Source of the DNA: Serratia odorifera
GTDB taxonomy: Bacteria > Pseudomonadota > Gammaproteobacteria > Enterobacterales > Enterobacteriaceae
Direction: 5' to 3'
NCBI RefSeq assembly: GCF_900635445.1
Contig: NZ_LR134117.1
Span: 1,240,001 to 1,304,000, forward strand
Length of the DNA stretch: 64,000 bases
Under the pieces are notes generated by a model, which saw only the letters and a program-made list of their open reading frames with translations, was not told the DNA's origin and ran no database searches. Below, one piece after another: positions 41,739 to 49,841 of this stretch. The stretch's first letter is position 1, and each line of letters starts with the position of its first letter. The translations under genes and the position numbers were made by a program.

Positions 41739-42243
41739 TCTGAAAACGGCCTCGCTAGAGGCCATTTGGCGGTGGTGACAGAGTTGTCTGCTGGAACGAG
41801 ATACTCGGGCCTAACGCACCTCGGGGCTCTTCGGCGGCTCACGCCGCTACGACCCCAACGGCACGCTTTCCCTAATATCCGACGTTGTCAGCCGTCTGAA
41901 AACGGTCTCTAGCGAGGCCGTTTGGCGGTGGTGACAGAGTTATCTGCTGGAACAAGATACTCGGGCCTAACGCACCTCGGGGCCCTTCGGCGGCTCACGC
42001 CGCTACGACCCCAACGGCACGCTTTCCCTAATATCCGACGTTGTCAGCCGTCTGAAAACGGTTTCTAGCGAGGCCGTTTGGCGGTGGTGACAGAGTTATC
42101 TGCTGGAACGAGATACCCGGGCCTAACGCACCTCGGGGCCCTTCGGCGGCTCACGCCGCTACGACCCCAACGGCACGCTCTCCCTAATATCCGACGTTGT
42201 CAGCCGTCTGAAAACGGTCTCTAGCGAGGCCGTTTGGCGGTTA
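41739..42243. repeat. 156-bp tandem repeat, three full units plus a partial fourth
   Basis: Units begin with TCTGAAAACGG at 41739, 41895, 42051 and 42207; the spacing is exactly 156 bases each time. The copies differ at only a few positions. Each unit has a hairpin built on CGGYCTC-TAGC-GAGGCCG (copy 1 has GGCCTC-GCTA-GAGGCC) and a second, GCGGC-TCAC-GCCGC, flanked by GGGG / CCCC. There is no open frame across it. It fills the 505-bp gap between convergent iolI and fetB. The last partial unit forms the fetB terminator, so the repeat may have spread by duplication of a terminator-containing segment. Confidence 0.92.
42211..42235 (-). terminator. Terminator of fetAB
   Basis: On the minus strand AAACGGCCTC-GCTA-GAGACCGTTTT lies directly after the fetB stop, with a stem ending in TTTT. 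Near-identical hairpins occur in each upstream 156-bp repeat unit. Confidence 0.65.
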
Positions 42244-43015
42244 TTTCAGGTTGCTGACTATCAGTTGGTGCCGCGGGTTATAAAACTTGCGGTACGCCAG
42301 GTAGCAGGCAAGGATGGTCGACAAAACTGGCCGTCGACAACATCATAAACGTCACCATGATTTGATATTTGATGGCTTTGACCGGATCGATACCAGCAAA
42401 AATCAGGCCGGACATCATGCCTGGCAGACTTACCAGACCCACCGTTTTCGCCGAGTCGACCGTCGGGATCAACGAGGCACGAATACTGTCGCGGATAAGC
42501 TGCGCCGAGGCGAATTTCGGTGATGCGCCCAGGCTCAGCATTTCCTGAATCTTCTGCTGTTCACCTTTAAACCGCTGACCAAGATTGTTGTAACACAACC
42601 CCACAGCGACCATCGCGTTGCCGGCAATCATGCCGGAGATCGGAATCACCTGCATGGGGGTAAATTCAATCGAGCCAGTCAATACCAGCACCAGCAGCGT
42701 GAGCACCGCCCCGGTGGTGATGGCAATAAACGAGATCACAAACGCGTGCTCGATATATTTACTGCGTTTTTTGGCGTTATACGCCGCGTTAAAGCAGATA
42801 AACAGCACCATTAGCACCGTCAGCATGGCGTTATTGATATCGAAAATATACTTCAGTACGTAACCGACGATAATCAACTGCACCACCGCCCGGCAAATAC
42901 TCCAGATGATGTCTTTTTCCAGTGCCAGTTTTTCTTTATGACTGATGAGAATCGCCACCAGCACCAATATCATCGACAGGCCCAGGGATTCATTGGTGAT
43001 GTTATGCTGACTCAT
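42241..43015 (-). CDS. fetB: FetB, iron export permease (one apparent frameshift)
   Basis: Inner-membrane permease of the FetAB ABC exporter, which lowers labile iron and protects from peroxide stress in E. coli (YbbM). It starts with ATG at 43015 (MSQHNITNESLGLSMILVLV). Conserved blocks are ISHKEKLALEKDIIWS, SGMIAGNAMVAVGLCYNNLG and VDSAKTVGLVSLPGMMSGLI. One A is extra in the run 42323-42326 (plus strand), so MMLSTAS continues as LSTILAYLAYRKFYNPRHQL-like sequence and ends NLK at 42241. Repaired length is 257 residues (E. coli 259). It overlaps fetA by 14 bases. Confidence 0.92.
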
Positions 43016-43676
43016 GTAATGACTCCGATTGCGGTGCGTGATGCGCCTGCAGTTCAATGACATCATCTGCATGGGCAATTTCGTCTCTATCGTGCGTTAC
43101 CCACAGCACGGCCACGCCCTGCCCAGCCACCAGTTGATGTATCATCTCGTTGACGTTGCGCTTGTTACTTTCATCCAGAGCGCTGGTAATTTCGTCCAAT
43201 AGCAGCACCTTGGGTGTGAACTGCAAATTGCGAATCAGCGAAACACGCTGCTTTTCGCCGCCGGACAGTTCATTGATGCTTTTCGACAACAGGTTCTCCG
43301 GCAGCATCAGACGCGCCAAATCCTGCTTCATTTTTTGCTCATCGGGTTTTTGCTGGCGAATTTGATAGGGCAGTGCCAGATTGTCATATACCGTACTGCC
43401 GAATAGCGATGGCGTTTGGAAACAGTACGAAACCTGTTTGCGGTACTCTTCCGGCTGTATGTCGTTAATATTTTTACCATCAAAAACGATCTCGCCGCGC
43501 GTAGGGCCGATCAACGAAGAAACAATTTTCAATAATGTGCTTTTGCCGCAGCCTGAAGGCCCGGTGATCAATTTAAATTCCCCGACATTCAGGCTGAACG
43601 ATACCGAGTCCAGAATAATCGCCTCATCTATTTGATAATTGATCTCATTTACTCTCAGCAAATTACCGCCACGCAT
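43002..43676 (-). CDS. fetA: FetA, ATP-binding subunit of the iron exporter
   Basis: Cytoplasmic ABC ATPase partner of FetB. The start is ATG at 43676 (MRGGNLLRVNEINYQIDEAI); the longer frame upstream lacks homology. It has 224 residues. Walker A GPSGCGKST (about residues 40-48), Q-loop CFQTPSLFG, signature LSGGEKQRVS, Walker B VLLLDEIT and switch VTHDRDE are all present. The stop overlaps the fetB start. A mini-ORF with a terminator lies 80-160 bases upstream. Confidence 0.93.
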   Translation of the reverse strand: MRGGNLLRVNEINYQIDEAIILDSVSFSLNVGEFKLITGPSGCGKSTLLKIVSSLIGPTRGEIVFDGKNINDIQPEEYRKQVSYCFQTPSLFGSTVYDNLALPYQIRQQKPDEQKMKQDLARLMLPENLLSKSINELSGGEKQRVSLIRNLQFTPKVLLLDEITSALDESNKRNVNEMIHQLVAGQGVAVLWVTHDRDEIAHADDVIELQAHHAPQSESLHESA

Positions 43677-43757
43677 TACAACTCCGGTTATGGCTGGAAA
43701 CTGGCCGCCAGTATATGACCGAATAAATGTGACTGGCAAATAGGCGGCGGCAGAGAC

Positions 43758-43784
43758 AAAAAAACCCCGGCGATTAAGCCAGGG
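43758..43784 (-). terminator. Terminator or attenuator ahead of fetA
   Basis: On the minus strand CCCTGGC-TTAATC-GCCGGGG (7-bp stem with one wobble) is followed by seven T. It lies about 80 bases upstream of fetA in the same direction, and the stop codon of the preceding mini-ORF is inside its loop. Confidence 0.75.
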
Positions 43785-43839
43785 TCAGATTGTTGCCGGT
43801 TACTTTCCCGGCCGTCATAATTGTGGCGTAAGCGTTCAT
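43774..43839 (-). CDS. 21-residue mini-ORF ahead of fetAB (possible leader peptide)
   Basis: ATG at 43839 with GGAG six bases upstream opens a 21-codon frame, beginning MNAYATIMTAGKVTGN and ending LTLA, with TAA at 43774-43776. Four Thr, three Asn and four Ala codons are notable, but there is no run of a single regulatory residue. The stop lies in the loop of a T-tailed hairpin, the arrangement of a leader peptide over an attenuator, or simply of a tiny gene with its own terminator. I do not recognise the peptide. Confidence 0.4.
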   Translation of the reverse strand: MNAYATIMTAGKVTGNNLTLA

Positions 43840-44093
43840 CGAACACTCCAACGTTACGCGGCCTAAGCACGACCATGGCACAACAGAAAAAAGTACGGCG
43901 AAAGAAAATGGGCAATACGCTTTGCTGTTGGTCATCGACATTCGGGCTGGCGCCGAAAGATAAAGCAGAGGGTCAGACGGGGAGAGATTAATCCCGGCGT
44001 AAAACCGGGATTAACAAAGCGGGTGACGGTATCTTGACTGCTCCGGCTGACGCCATCTTCGCTATTGCAAGAACTCAGACCCGACTTTATATC

Positions 44094-44306
44094 TTACAGA
44101 ACAACCACGTTGCCTGCAGATGGGCCTTTCTGACCATTTTCGATGGTAAATTCGACCTTTTGGCCTTCATCCAGCGTTTTGAAATCGTTGCTCTGGATAG
44201 CAGAGAAATGCACGAATACATCTTTGCTGCCGTCCGCAGGAGAAATGAAACCAAAACCTTTACCAGCGTCAAACCATTTTACTAAACCAGTCATTTTATT
44301 AGACAT
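44094..44306 (-). CDS. cspA: CspA-family cold shock protein
   Basis: Single-stranded nucleic-acid-binding RNA chaperone of the cold-shock domain family. It starts with ATG at 44306 (MSNKMTGLVKWFDAGKGFGF), giving 70 residues, the CspA length. RNP1 KGFGFI and RNP2 VFVHF are present. The ATG is preceded by AAGGAAATTTCT. The long, CspA-like leader upstream supports cspA over the non-cold-inducible paralogues such as cspC or cspE, although the N-terminus is also like CspG. Confidence 0.88.
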   Translation of the reverse strand: MSNKMTGLVKWFDAGKGFGFISPADGSKDVFVHFSAIQSNDFKTLDEGQKVEFTIENGQKGPSAGNVVVL

Positions 44307-44485
44307 AGAAATTTCCTTCATTATTTATTGGCCGCCATAAGGCGATAGGGGCTTGTTTTCGGCGTTAACTTATGGGGGCACTAAATAAGAGAATTCACGG
44401 GAAAAGAAGTATCTGGAAGGATATCGCTAATACTGAGAACTGCTTTACTAAAACTGCTTTCATAAGGTCTGTACCACAAACCGGT
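44307..44485 (-). promoter_or_regulatory. cspA-type 5' leader with cold box
   Basis: The minus strand upstream of cspA aligns with the structured E. coli cspA leader: it begins CCGGTTTGTGGTACAGACC, then GAAAGCAGTTTTAGTAAAGC, matching the cold-box region of the E. coli leader and the stretch after it. The start near 44485 would make a leader of about 180 nt. In E. coli this RNA switches fold with temperature. The stretch 44486-44693 upstream holds nothing else I recognise. Confidence 0.75.
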
Positions 44486-44693
44486 GACGCTATTTACACA
44501 TAGCCATGAGTTATTAGCAAACCTTTTTTATAATTATTTTAAATAAACCAGGGTTATTAGCAGCTTGGCTGCCGGCAAAATCGTCCTATAGCCAGTAACG
44601 CCACACTTCCATTACCGGCCACTCACTCGGCACCCGCTAGAAGCGGTATTACCGGGATGATTAGCCGCTTCAAGGCGAGAGCGCCGACGCTCA

Positions 44694-45137
44694 TTACGAA
44701 CCAGAACGTAACCATGGCGTGATGGTCACACCGGTCAGCAACCCCTCCGGGCTCAGCAAACGCGTCACCGTCTGACCCCAGGGCTCTTCACGCTGCGGGA
44801 CCAGCAACTGATAACCGCGATCGCGCAGGATACGGGTTGCCGCAGCAATATCCTCAACTTCAAATTCGATCCAGCCTTGAGGCACCGGAACATCATCAGG
44901 CCATTGCGCACTGCCAAAACAGGAGTATGCCGCCTGGGATAGCGGCCACAGTGCAAAATGCTTAACGCCGCCGAGCACGTCGGCCTCTGTCAACAAATAA
45001 TCGCTATTGCCATCCATAGACTTCAGCGGCAGTCCCAACGTTTCGAGATAGAATGTCTTGCTGGTTGGCGTATCTCGGGTTATCGGGCCAAACCCCGCGA
45101 CAAACAGGACATTGATACCGCTTAATTCTGCTGCCAT
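44694..45137 (-). CDS. VOC-superfamily (glyoxalase/bleomycin-resistance-like) protein
   Basis: A 147-residue protein of the vicinal-oxygen-chelate fold, one domain with two repeats: FVAGFGPITRDTPTSKTFYL...LGLPLKSM in the first half and GWIEFEVEDIAAATRILRDR...PEGLLTGVTITPWL in the second. Proteins of this type include lyases, dioxygenases and antibiotic-binding proteins; the substrate cannot be told. The ATG at 45137 follows an AGGAG-like site. It stands alone between cspA and yhiN. Confidence 0.75.
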   Translation of the reverse strand: MAAELSGINVLFVAGFGPITRDTPTSKTFYLETLGLPLKSMDGNSDYLLTEADVLGGVKHFALWPLSQAAYSCFGSAQWPDDVPVPQGWIEFEVEDIAAATRILRDRGYQLLVPQREEPWGQTVTRLLSPEGLLTGVTITPWLRSGS

Positions 45138-45230
45138 CGTTTACTCCTGTTAACCGGGTTTCATCGCTTAAGCGAACGCCTTAAGCACACAACGCCCGCA
45201 ATAGGGTTTACTCAGCGCGCCAACCGCCTG

Positions 45231-46433
45231 TCAGCCGCGCGGCGCCGCCGCCAAGGCCTGTGCACAGGCCCAGGCCGAACTCCAGGCCCATTGGAAATTA
45301 TAGCCGCCCAGCCAGCCAGTGACGTCCACCACTTCGCCAATAAAATAAAGGCCGGGCACACGACTGGCCTCCATGGTTTTGGAAGACAGCTCGCGAGTGT
45401 CTACGCCGCCCAGCGTCACTTCTGCGGTGCGATAGCCTTCGGTGCCATTTGGCTGCACGCGCCAATTTTGCAGGCTGTCCACCAGCGCCGCCTGCTGCGC
45501 AGGGGTAAGCTGCTTCAGCGTGGCTTCCGGTAATTGACCCAGCGTCTGCAGGCATTCGACCAACCGTTTCGGCAGATGCAACGCCAGCGTATTCTTCAGG
45601 CTCTGATTGGGGTGAGCCTGACGCTGTTGGTCAAGAAATCCCGCCAGATCTAGCTCAGGAAGTAAGTTAATACTCACAAACTCACCAGGTTGCCAGTAGC
45701 TGGAAATTTGCAGCACCGCCGGACCGGACAACCCGCGGTGGGTAAACAGAATTGCTTCGCGGAACAGGGTGCCGTTTTCGGCGGTGACGGTGGCCGGCAC
45801 CGAAACCCCGGACAGCGTCTGTGAATGCTCCAGCAACGGTTTATGCAGGGTGAATGGCACCAATGCGGCGCGGGTCGGCAACACCTGCAAACCAAACTGT
45901 TGCGCCAGCTTGTAACCAAACGGCGAGGCGCCAAGCCCCGGCATCGACAGTCCACCGCTGGCCACCACAAGTGAGCGAGTGCTTACAACCTCACCATTCA
46001 GCGTCAGTTCGAAGCCGCCGTCGGTTTTTTCGACGCTCAGCACCTCGCTGCGCAATCGGGTAGTCACCTGGCCCAGCACACATTCCTGTACCAGCATCTC
46101 CACTACCTGCTGCGCCGAATCGTCGCAGAACAGCTGGCCAAGAGTTTTCTCATGATAGGCGATGCCATAGCGGTTGATCAGGTCGATAAAGTCCCACTGG
46201 GTATAACGCGCCAGCGCGGATTTGCAAAAATGCGGGTTATTGGACAGGTACGCTGCCGGTTCGGCGTACATATTGGTGAAGTTGCAGCGGCCTCCCCCCG
46301 ACATCAGGATCTTGCGGCCCGGTTTTTTGCCGTTATCGAGCAGCAGCACCCGGCAGCCGAGTTGCCCTGCCTGCGCAGCACAAAACATGCCCGCCGCACC
46401 GGCACCGATTACTACGACATCAAACTGTTCCAC
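45231..46433 (-). CDS. yhiN: YhiN, FAD-binding HI0933-like flavoprotein
   Basis: Predicted FAD/NAD(P)-binding oxidoreductase of the HI0933/BaiN family; function in enterobacteria unknown. It has 400 residues, the E. coli YhiN length. The N-terminal dinucleotide motif VVIGAGAAGMFCAAQAG is followed by the family signature KKPGRKILMSGGGRCNFTN and C-terminal YFIGEVVDVTGWLGGYNFQW. It is divergent from pitA, as in E. coli. Confidence 0.93.
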   Translation of the reverse strand: MEQFDVVVIGAGAAGMFCAAQAGQLGCRVLLLDNGKKPGRKILMSGGGRCNFTNMYAEPAAYLSNNPHFCKSALARYTQWDFIDLINRYGIAYHEKTLGQLFCDDSAQQVVEMLVQECVLGQVTTRLRSEVLSVEKTDGGFELTLNGEVVSTRSLVVASGGLSMPGLGASPFGYKLAQQFGLQVLPTRAALVPFTLHKPLLEHSQTLSGVSVPATVTAENGTLFREAILFTHRGLSGPAVLQISSYWQPGEFVSINLLPELDLAGFLDQQRQAHPNQSLKNTLALHLPKRLVECLQTLGQLPEATLKQLTPAQQAALVDSLQNWRVQPNGTEGYRTAEVTLGGVDTRELSSKTMEASRVPGLYFIGEVVDVTGWLGGYNFQWAWSSAWACAQALAAAPRG

Positions 46434-46735
46434 CTTCGCCTCACTTGGATAAAATCACAATCACCGCAAAAGCGCGCCATTTTACGCGATTTCGCCGCCG
46501 GTCTCCGCTTATTTGCGACGGGCGATTGTAAAGGCTTGTGGCCGCCGGCACCATAGTAAGGAAATGTGATCATCGGTAAATTGGTGTAACACGCTGATAT
46601 TTATTTAGTTTACACCATCAATATCGGCGTGCTGTCATCAGGAAATCAAAAAAACGTCATATTTTCCTTTTCCCCCAACACCGGTTGTCGCAGATAATGC
46701 GCGGCGTTCATGTCCACAAACCTGGCGTAACGCTT
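46434..46735. other. yhiN / pitA divergent intergenic region with interleaved inverted repeats
   Basis: A CRP-like half site (AAATGTGATCATCGG) lies near 46563. Two interleaved inverted repeats follow: TGGTGTAA (46582-46589) with TTACACCA (46610-46617), and CACGCTGATAT (46590-46600) with ATATCGGCGTG (46621-46631, one wobble). They suggest a regulator-binding region or a pseudoknot-capable RNA. Confidence 0.5.
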
Positions 46736-48238
46736 ATGCTGCATTTGTTCGCTGGCCTGGATTTCAATACCGGCCTGATGTTGATACTCGCATTGCTGTT
46801 CGTACTGATTTATGAAGCCATCAACGGCTTCCACGATACGGCCAATGCGGTTGCTACTGTAATCTATACCCGCGCCATGCGCTCGCAACTTGCGGTCGTG
46901 ATGGCAGGCGTATTTAACTTCCTTGGCGTGATACTCGGTGGTTTGAGTGTTGCCTACGCCATTGTCCACCTGCTGCCAACCGATCTGCTGCTGAACGTCA
47001 GTTCCGCACATGGTTTAGCCATGGTCTTTTCCATGCTGCTGGCGGCGATTATCTGGAACCTCGGCACCTGGTATTTTGGTCTGCCGGCCTCCAGTTCCCA
47101 CACGTTGATTGGCGCCATTATCGGTGTCGGCCTGACCAACGCCCTGATGACCAACACCTCGGTGGTGGATGCGCTCAATGTGCCGAAAATGATCAGCATT
47201 TTCCTGTCATTGATCTTCTCCCCGCTGGTCGGGATGATGGTGGCCGGGCTGATGGTCTTTGTGCTGCGTCGCTACTGGAGCGGCACCAAAAAACGCCAGC
47301 GTATTCACATGACGCCAGCGGAGCGTGAAAAGGTCGACGGTAAACGCAAGCCGCCGTTCTGGACGCGCATCGCGTTGATCCTGTCCGCCGTCGGCGTCAG
47401 TTTCTCGCACGGCGCCAACGACGGTCAGAAAGGCATCGGCCTGATTATGCTGGTACTGATCGGCGTCGCCCCGGCCGGCTTTGTGCTCAATATGAATGCA
47501 ACCGGTTATGACATCACCCGTACGCGTGATGCCGTAAACCACCTGCAACAATATTATTTGCAGCACAGCGATTCACTGTCGCACGTGGTCGCCATGACAC
47601 CGCTGGTGCCAACGCCGGAAGAGTCCGTTTCCGCCAATGAGCCGCCACAGTTCCATTGTGACAGCTCGCGCGCCATGCCGGCTATCCAGTTGGCTTCCGG
47701 GTTACTGAACGGTCTGCAAAGCTATGACCAGCTATCGGTCGAACAACGCAGCCATCTGCGTCGCTTGCTGATGTGCGTCACCGATACGGCCGATCGCGTC
47801 GCCAAGCTGCCAGAAACGCCTGCCGAAGATAAACGCTTCCTGAGTAACCTGCGTCAGGATCTGCTGCAAACCGTCGAGTATGCGCCGATCTGGATTATCG
47901 TTGCGGTAGCGCTGGCGCTGTCTCTCGGTACCATGGTTGGCTGGAAGCGCGTTGCCACCACCATCGGTGAGAAAATTGGCAAGAAAGGCATGACCTATGC
48001 CCAGGGCGTTTCTGCTCAGATGACTGCAGCGCTGTCGATTGGCGTTGCCAGCTACACCGGTATGCCGGTCTCCACCACGCACGTGCTGTCCTCGGCGGTT
48101 GCCGGGACGATGATCGTCGATGGCGGTGGCGTACAGAGTAAAACCGTGAAGAATATCCTGCTGGCCTGGGTATTAACCCTGCCGGTGGCGATTGTCCTGT
48201 CGGGCTCGCTGTACTGGTTGGCGTTGAAGCTGATTTAA
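46736..48238 (+). CDS. pitA: Low-affinity inorganic phosphate transporter PitA
   Basis: Inner-membrane metal-phosphate:proton symporter. The start is ATG at 46736 (MLHLFAGLDFNTGLMLILAL), as in E. coli; the frame extends 17 codons upstream without homology. It has 500 residues (E. coli 499). Both PiT signature repeats are present: GFHDTANAVATVIYTRAM near the N-terminus and SFSHGANDGQKGIG in the middle, with a long hydrophilic loop (about residues 270-385) before the last helices (GMPVSTTHVLSSAVAGT). Confidence 0.95.
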   Translation: MLHLFAGLDFNTGLMLILALLFVLIYEAINGFHDTANAVATVIYTRAMRSQLAVVMAGVFNFLGVILGGLSVAYAIVHLLPTDLLLNVSSAHGLAMVFSMLLAAIIWNLGTWYFGLPASSSHTLIGAIIGVGLTNALMTNTSVVDALNVPKMISIFLSLIFSPLVGMMVAGLMVFVLRRYWSGTKKRQRIHMTPAEREKVDGKRKPPFWTRIALILSAVGVSFSHGANDGQKGIGLIMLVLIGVAPAGFVLNMNATGYDITRTRDAVNHLQQYYLQHSDSLSHVVAMTPLVPTPEESVSANEPPQFHCDSSRAMPAIQLASGLLNGLQSYDQLSVEQRSHLRRLLMCVTDTADRVAKLPETPAEDKRFLSNLRQDLLQTVEYAPIWIIVAVALALSLGTMVGWKRVATTIGEKIGKKGMTYAQGVSAQMTAALSIGVASYTGMPVSTTHVLSSAVAGTMIVDGGGVQSKTVKNILLAWVLTLPVAIVLSGSLYWLALKLI

Positions 48239-48254
48239 ATCGGCAAGTGACGAG

Positions 48255-48282
48255 AAGGCGGCCCCTGGTGGCCGCCTTTTTT
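48255..48282. terminator. Terminator between pitA and uspB
   Basis: AAGGCGGCC-CCTGGT-GGCCGCCTT followed by TTTT, 16 bases after the pitA stop and just before the convergent uspB stop. Confidence 0.9.
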
Positions 48283-48288
48283 ATGCCG

Positions 48289-48624
48289 TCAGTACCAGAT
48301 AGCCATCGCCACCAGGCTGATGACCACCAGCCCACACAGCGCAGAAGTCAGCATGAACTGGCCTCGAACCCGCTCGCAACGGCGAATGAACTCTGGATCG
48401 TGGTGATCGGTATAGCGCTGAGCATAGATATAGCGCACCAGCCGTAGCTGCTTGCTGGGCTGACCGTGGGCAGTAAAGAACCCGCCACCGTCAACGTATT
48501 GGTACAGCAAAGGATCGCAACCGCGCAACACCACCAGCAGCGCACGCAAAGAAGAGTAATACCGCACCATGTTTACCACACATACCACACACAAAGCCCA
48601 AAATAGCGCGACGGTACTGATCAT
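48289..48624 (-). CDS. uspB: Universal stress protein B
   Basis: Small inner-membrane protein linked to ethanol resistance in stationary phase in E. coli, where it is RpoS-dependent. It has 111 residues, exactly the UspB length, with helices at the N-terminus (STVALFWALCVVCVVNMV) and C-terminus (TSALCGLVVISLVAMAIW) and a basic soluble middle (YVDGGGFFTAHGQPSKQLRL). It is divergent from uspA. Confidence 0.94.
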   Translation of the reverse strand: MISTVALFWALCVVCVVNMVRYYSSLRALLVVLRGCDPLLYQYVDGGGFFTAHGQPSKQLRLVRYIYAQRYTDHHDPEFIRRCERVRGQFMLTSALCGLVVISLVAMAIWY

Positions 48625-49203
48625 GATTCCTCCTCAAGGCGTTGTGATCCACGGCAACCCACCGGGCCAACTGCCCTACTTCGCATCCAATACTCAGCCG
48701 GAGCCTGCTGCTCCTGTCCGCTTTACAACCCCACACAGGCCGCGATACCCGTAACTACTGGCGACGGGGCATCGATACGCAAATGCATATTGAACGCCGT
48801 CCGGCTCAAGGAAAAAGGGTGAGGCCTTATCATCATTGTAGAATAATCAAACGCAAACTGGCCCCGGTAAGCGAGAAAATTTACCCCAGTGCGTAAATCG
48901 GCCACAGGCCTGTGCCGCCGCGCGACACGGCATTACCCCGCTTTTCAACTATACTCACAGCAACAATGCTTATATTTCAAACGGTCAAATACAAATTAAC
49001 CGCATAAAGAATAGGATTTTTTACGCTTCGGGTGTAAAACTGAAAGGGTAAACATGGCAAAACTTATTGATACGTTGCGGTGTGATCGGCCCAACATATC
49101 ACCGCATTATCTGAATGATATTATGCAGGTAAACAAATGTGCCAGGCTGGTACGCTGATGCCTGCTAACCCTTTAATCGGCATTAAATGGAAGGAGTATT
49201 CTC
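48625..49203. other. uspB / uspA divergent intergenic region
   Basis: A 579-bp gap that should carry the uspB and uspA promoters. The AT-rich stretch 48960-49030 is the most promoter-like part. Apart from the low-confidence small frame at 49054-49158, I see no gene. Confidence 0.4.
49054..49158 (+). CDS. Possible 34-residue small ORF upstream of uspA
   Basis: ATG at 49054 follows GAAAGGGTAAAC, a reasonable ribosome site, and opens a frame beginning MAKLIDTLRCDRPNISPHYL and ending at TGA 49156-49158, 45 bases ahead of uspA. There is no recognised family or helix pattern. It could be a chance frame in the uspA leader. Confidence 0.25.
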   Translation: MAKLIDTLRCDRPNISPHYLNDIMQVNKCARLVR

Positions 49204-49653
49204 ATGGCTTACAAACACATTCTGATTGCGGTGGACCTGTCGCCGGAAAGCAAAGTCCTGGTGGAAAAAGCAGTATCAATGGCGCGACCGTACAATGCCA
49301 AAGTCTCCTTGATCCACGTTGATGTGAATTATTCGGATCTGTATACCGGCCTGATCGACGTTAACCTGGGCGACATGCAAAAACGCATTTCCGAAGAAAC
49401 CCACCATGCGCTGACCGAACTGTCGCAAAACGCCGGCTACCCAATTACCGAAACCCTGAGCGGCAGCGGTGATTTGGCACAGGTATTGGTGGATGCCATC
49501 AAGAAATACGATATGGATCTGGTGCTGTGCGGCCACCATCAGGATTTCTGGAGCAAGCTGATGTCTTCCGCACGCCAGCTGATCAACACCGTGCACATCG
49601 ATATGCTGATTGTACCGCTGCGCGACGAAGACGATGAGGAAGAAGAAGCTTAA
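49204..49653 (+). CDS. uspA: Universal stress protein A
   Basis: Cytoplasmic dimeric stress protein induced by growth arrest. It has 149 residues, starting MAYKHILIAVDLSPESKVLV, nearly identical to E. coli UspA (144) through MLIVPLRDE. The C-terminus is extended by an acidic tail, DEDDEEEEA. The start follows GGAAGGAGTATTCTC. A strong terminator follows. Confidence 0.96.
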   Translation: MAYKHILIAVDLSPESKVLVEKAVSMARPYNAKVSLIHVDVNYSDLYTGLIDVNLGDMQKRISEETHHALTELSQNAGYPITETLSGSGDLAQVLVDAIKKYDMDLVLCGHHQDFWSKLMSSARQLINTVHIDMLIVPLRDEDDEEEEA

Positions 49654-49681
49654 AGTAAGCGCTTCCTAACATCGAATGCCT

Positions 49682-49708
49682 ACGCCCGCGCCTGCGGGCG
49701 TTTTTTTT
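49682..49708 (+). terminator. Intrinsic terminator of uspA
   Basis: ACGCCCGC-GCCT-GCGGGCGT followed by eight T, 29 bases after the uspA stop. Confidence 0.93.
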
Positions 49709-49841
49709 GCCCGTACCGTGCAGAATAGCGTGTTTAACACGCACCCCGCAGTGATATAGTCAAAAAAGACACAATATCTTCCCCCGTATTTTCAAACCGA
49801 TAACCATAAAGGGGGCAACCACTATGCCACAGGAGTTCTCC

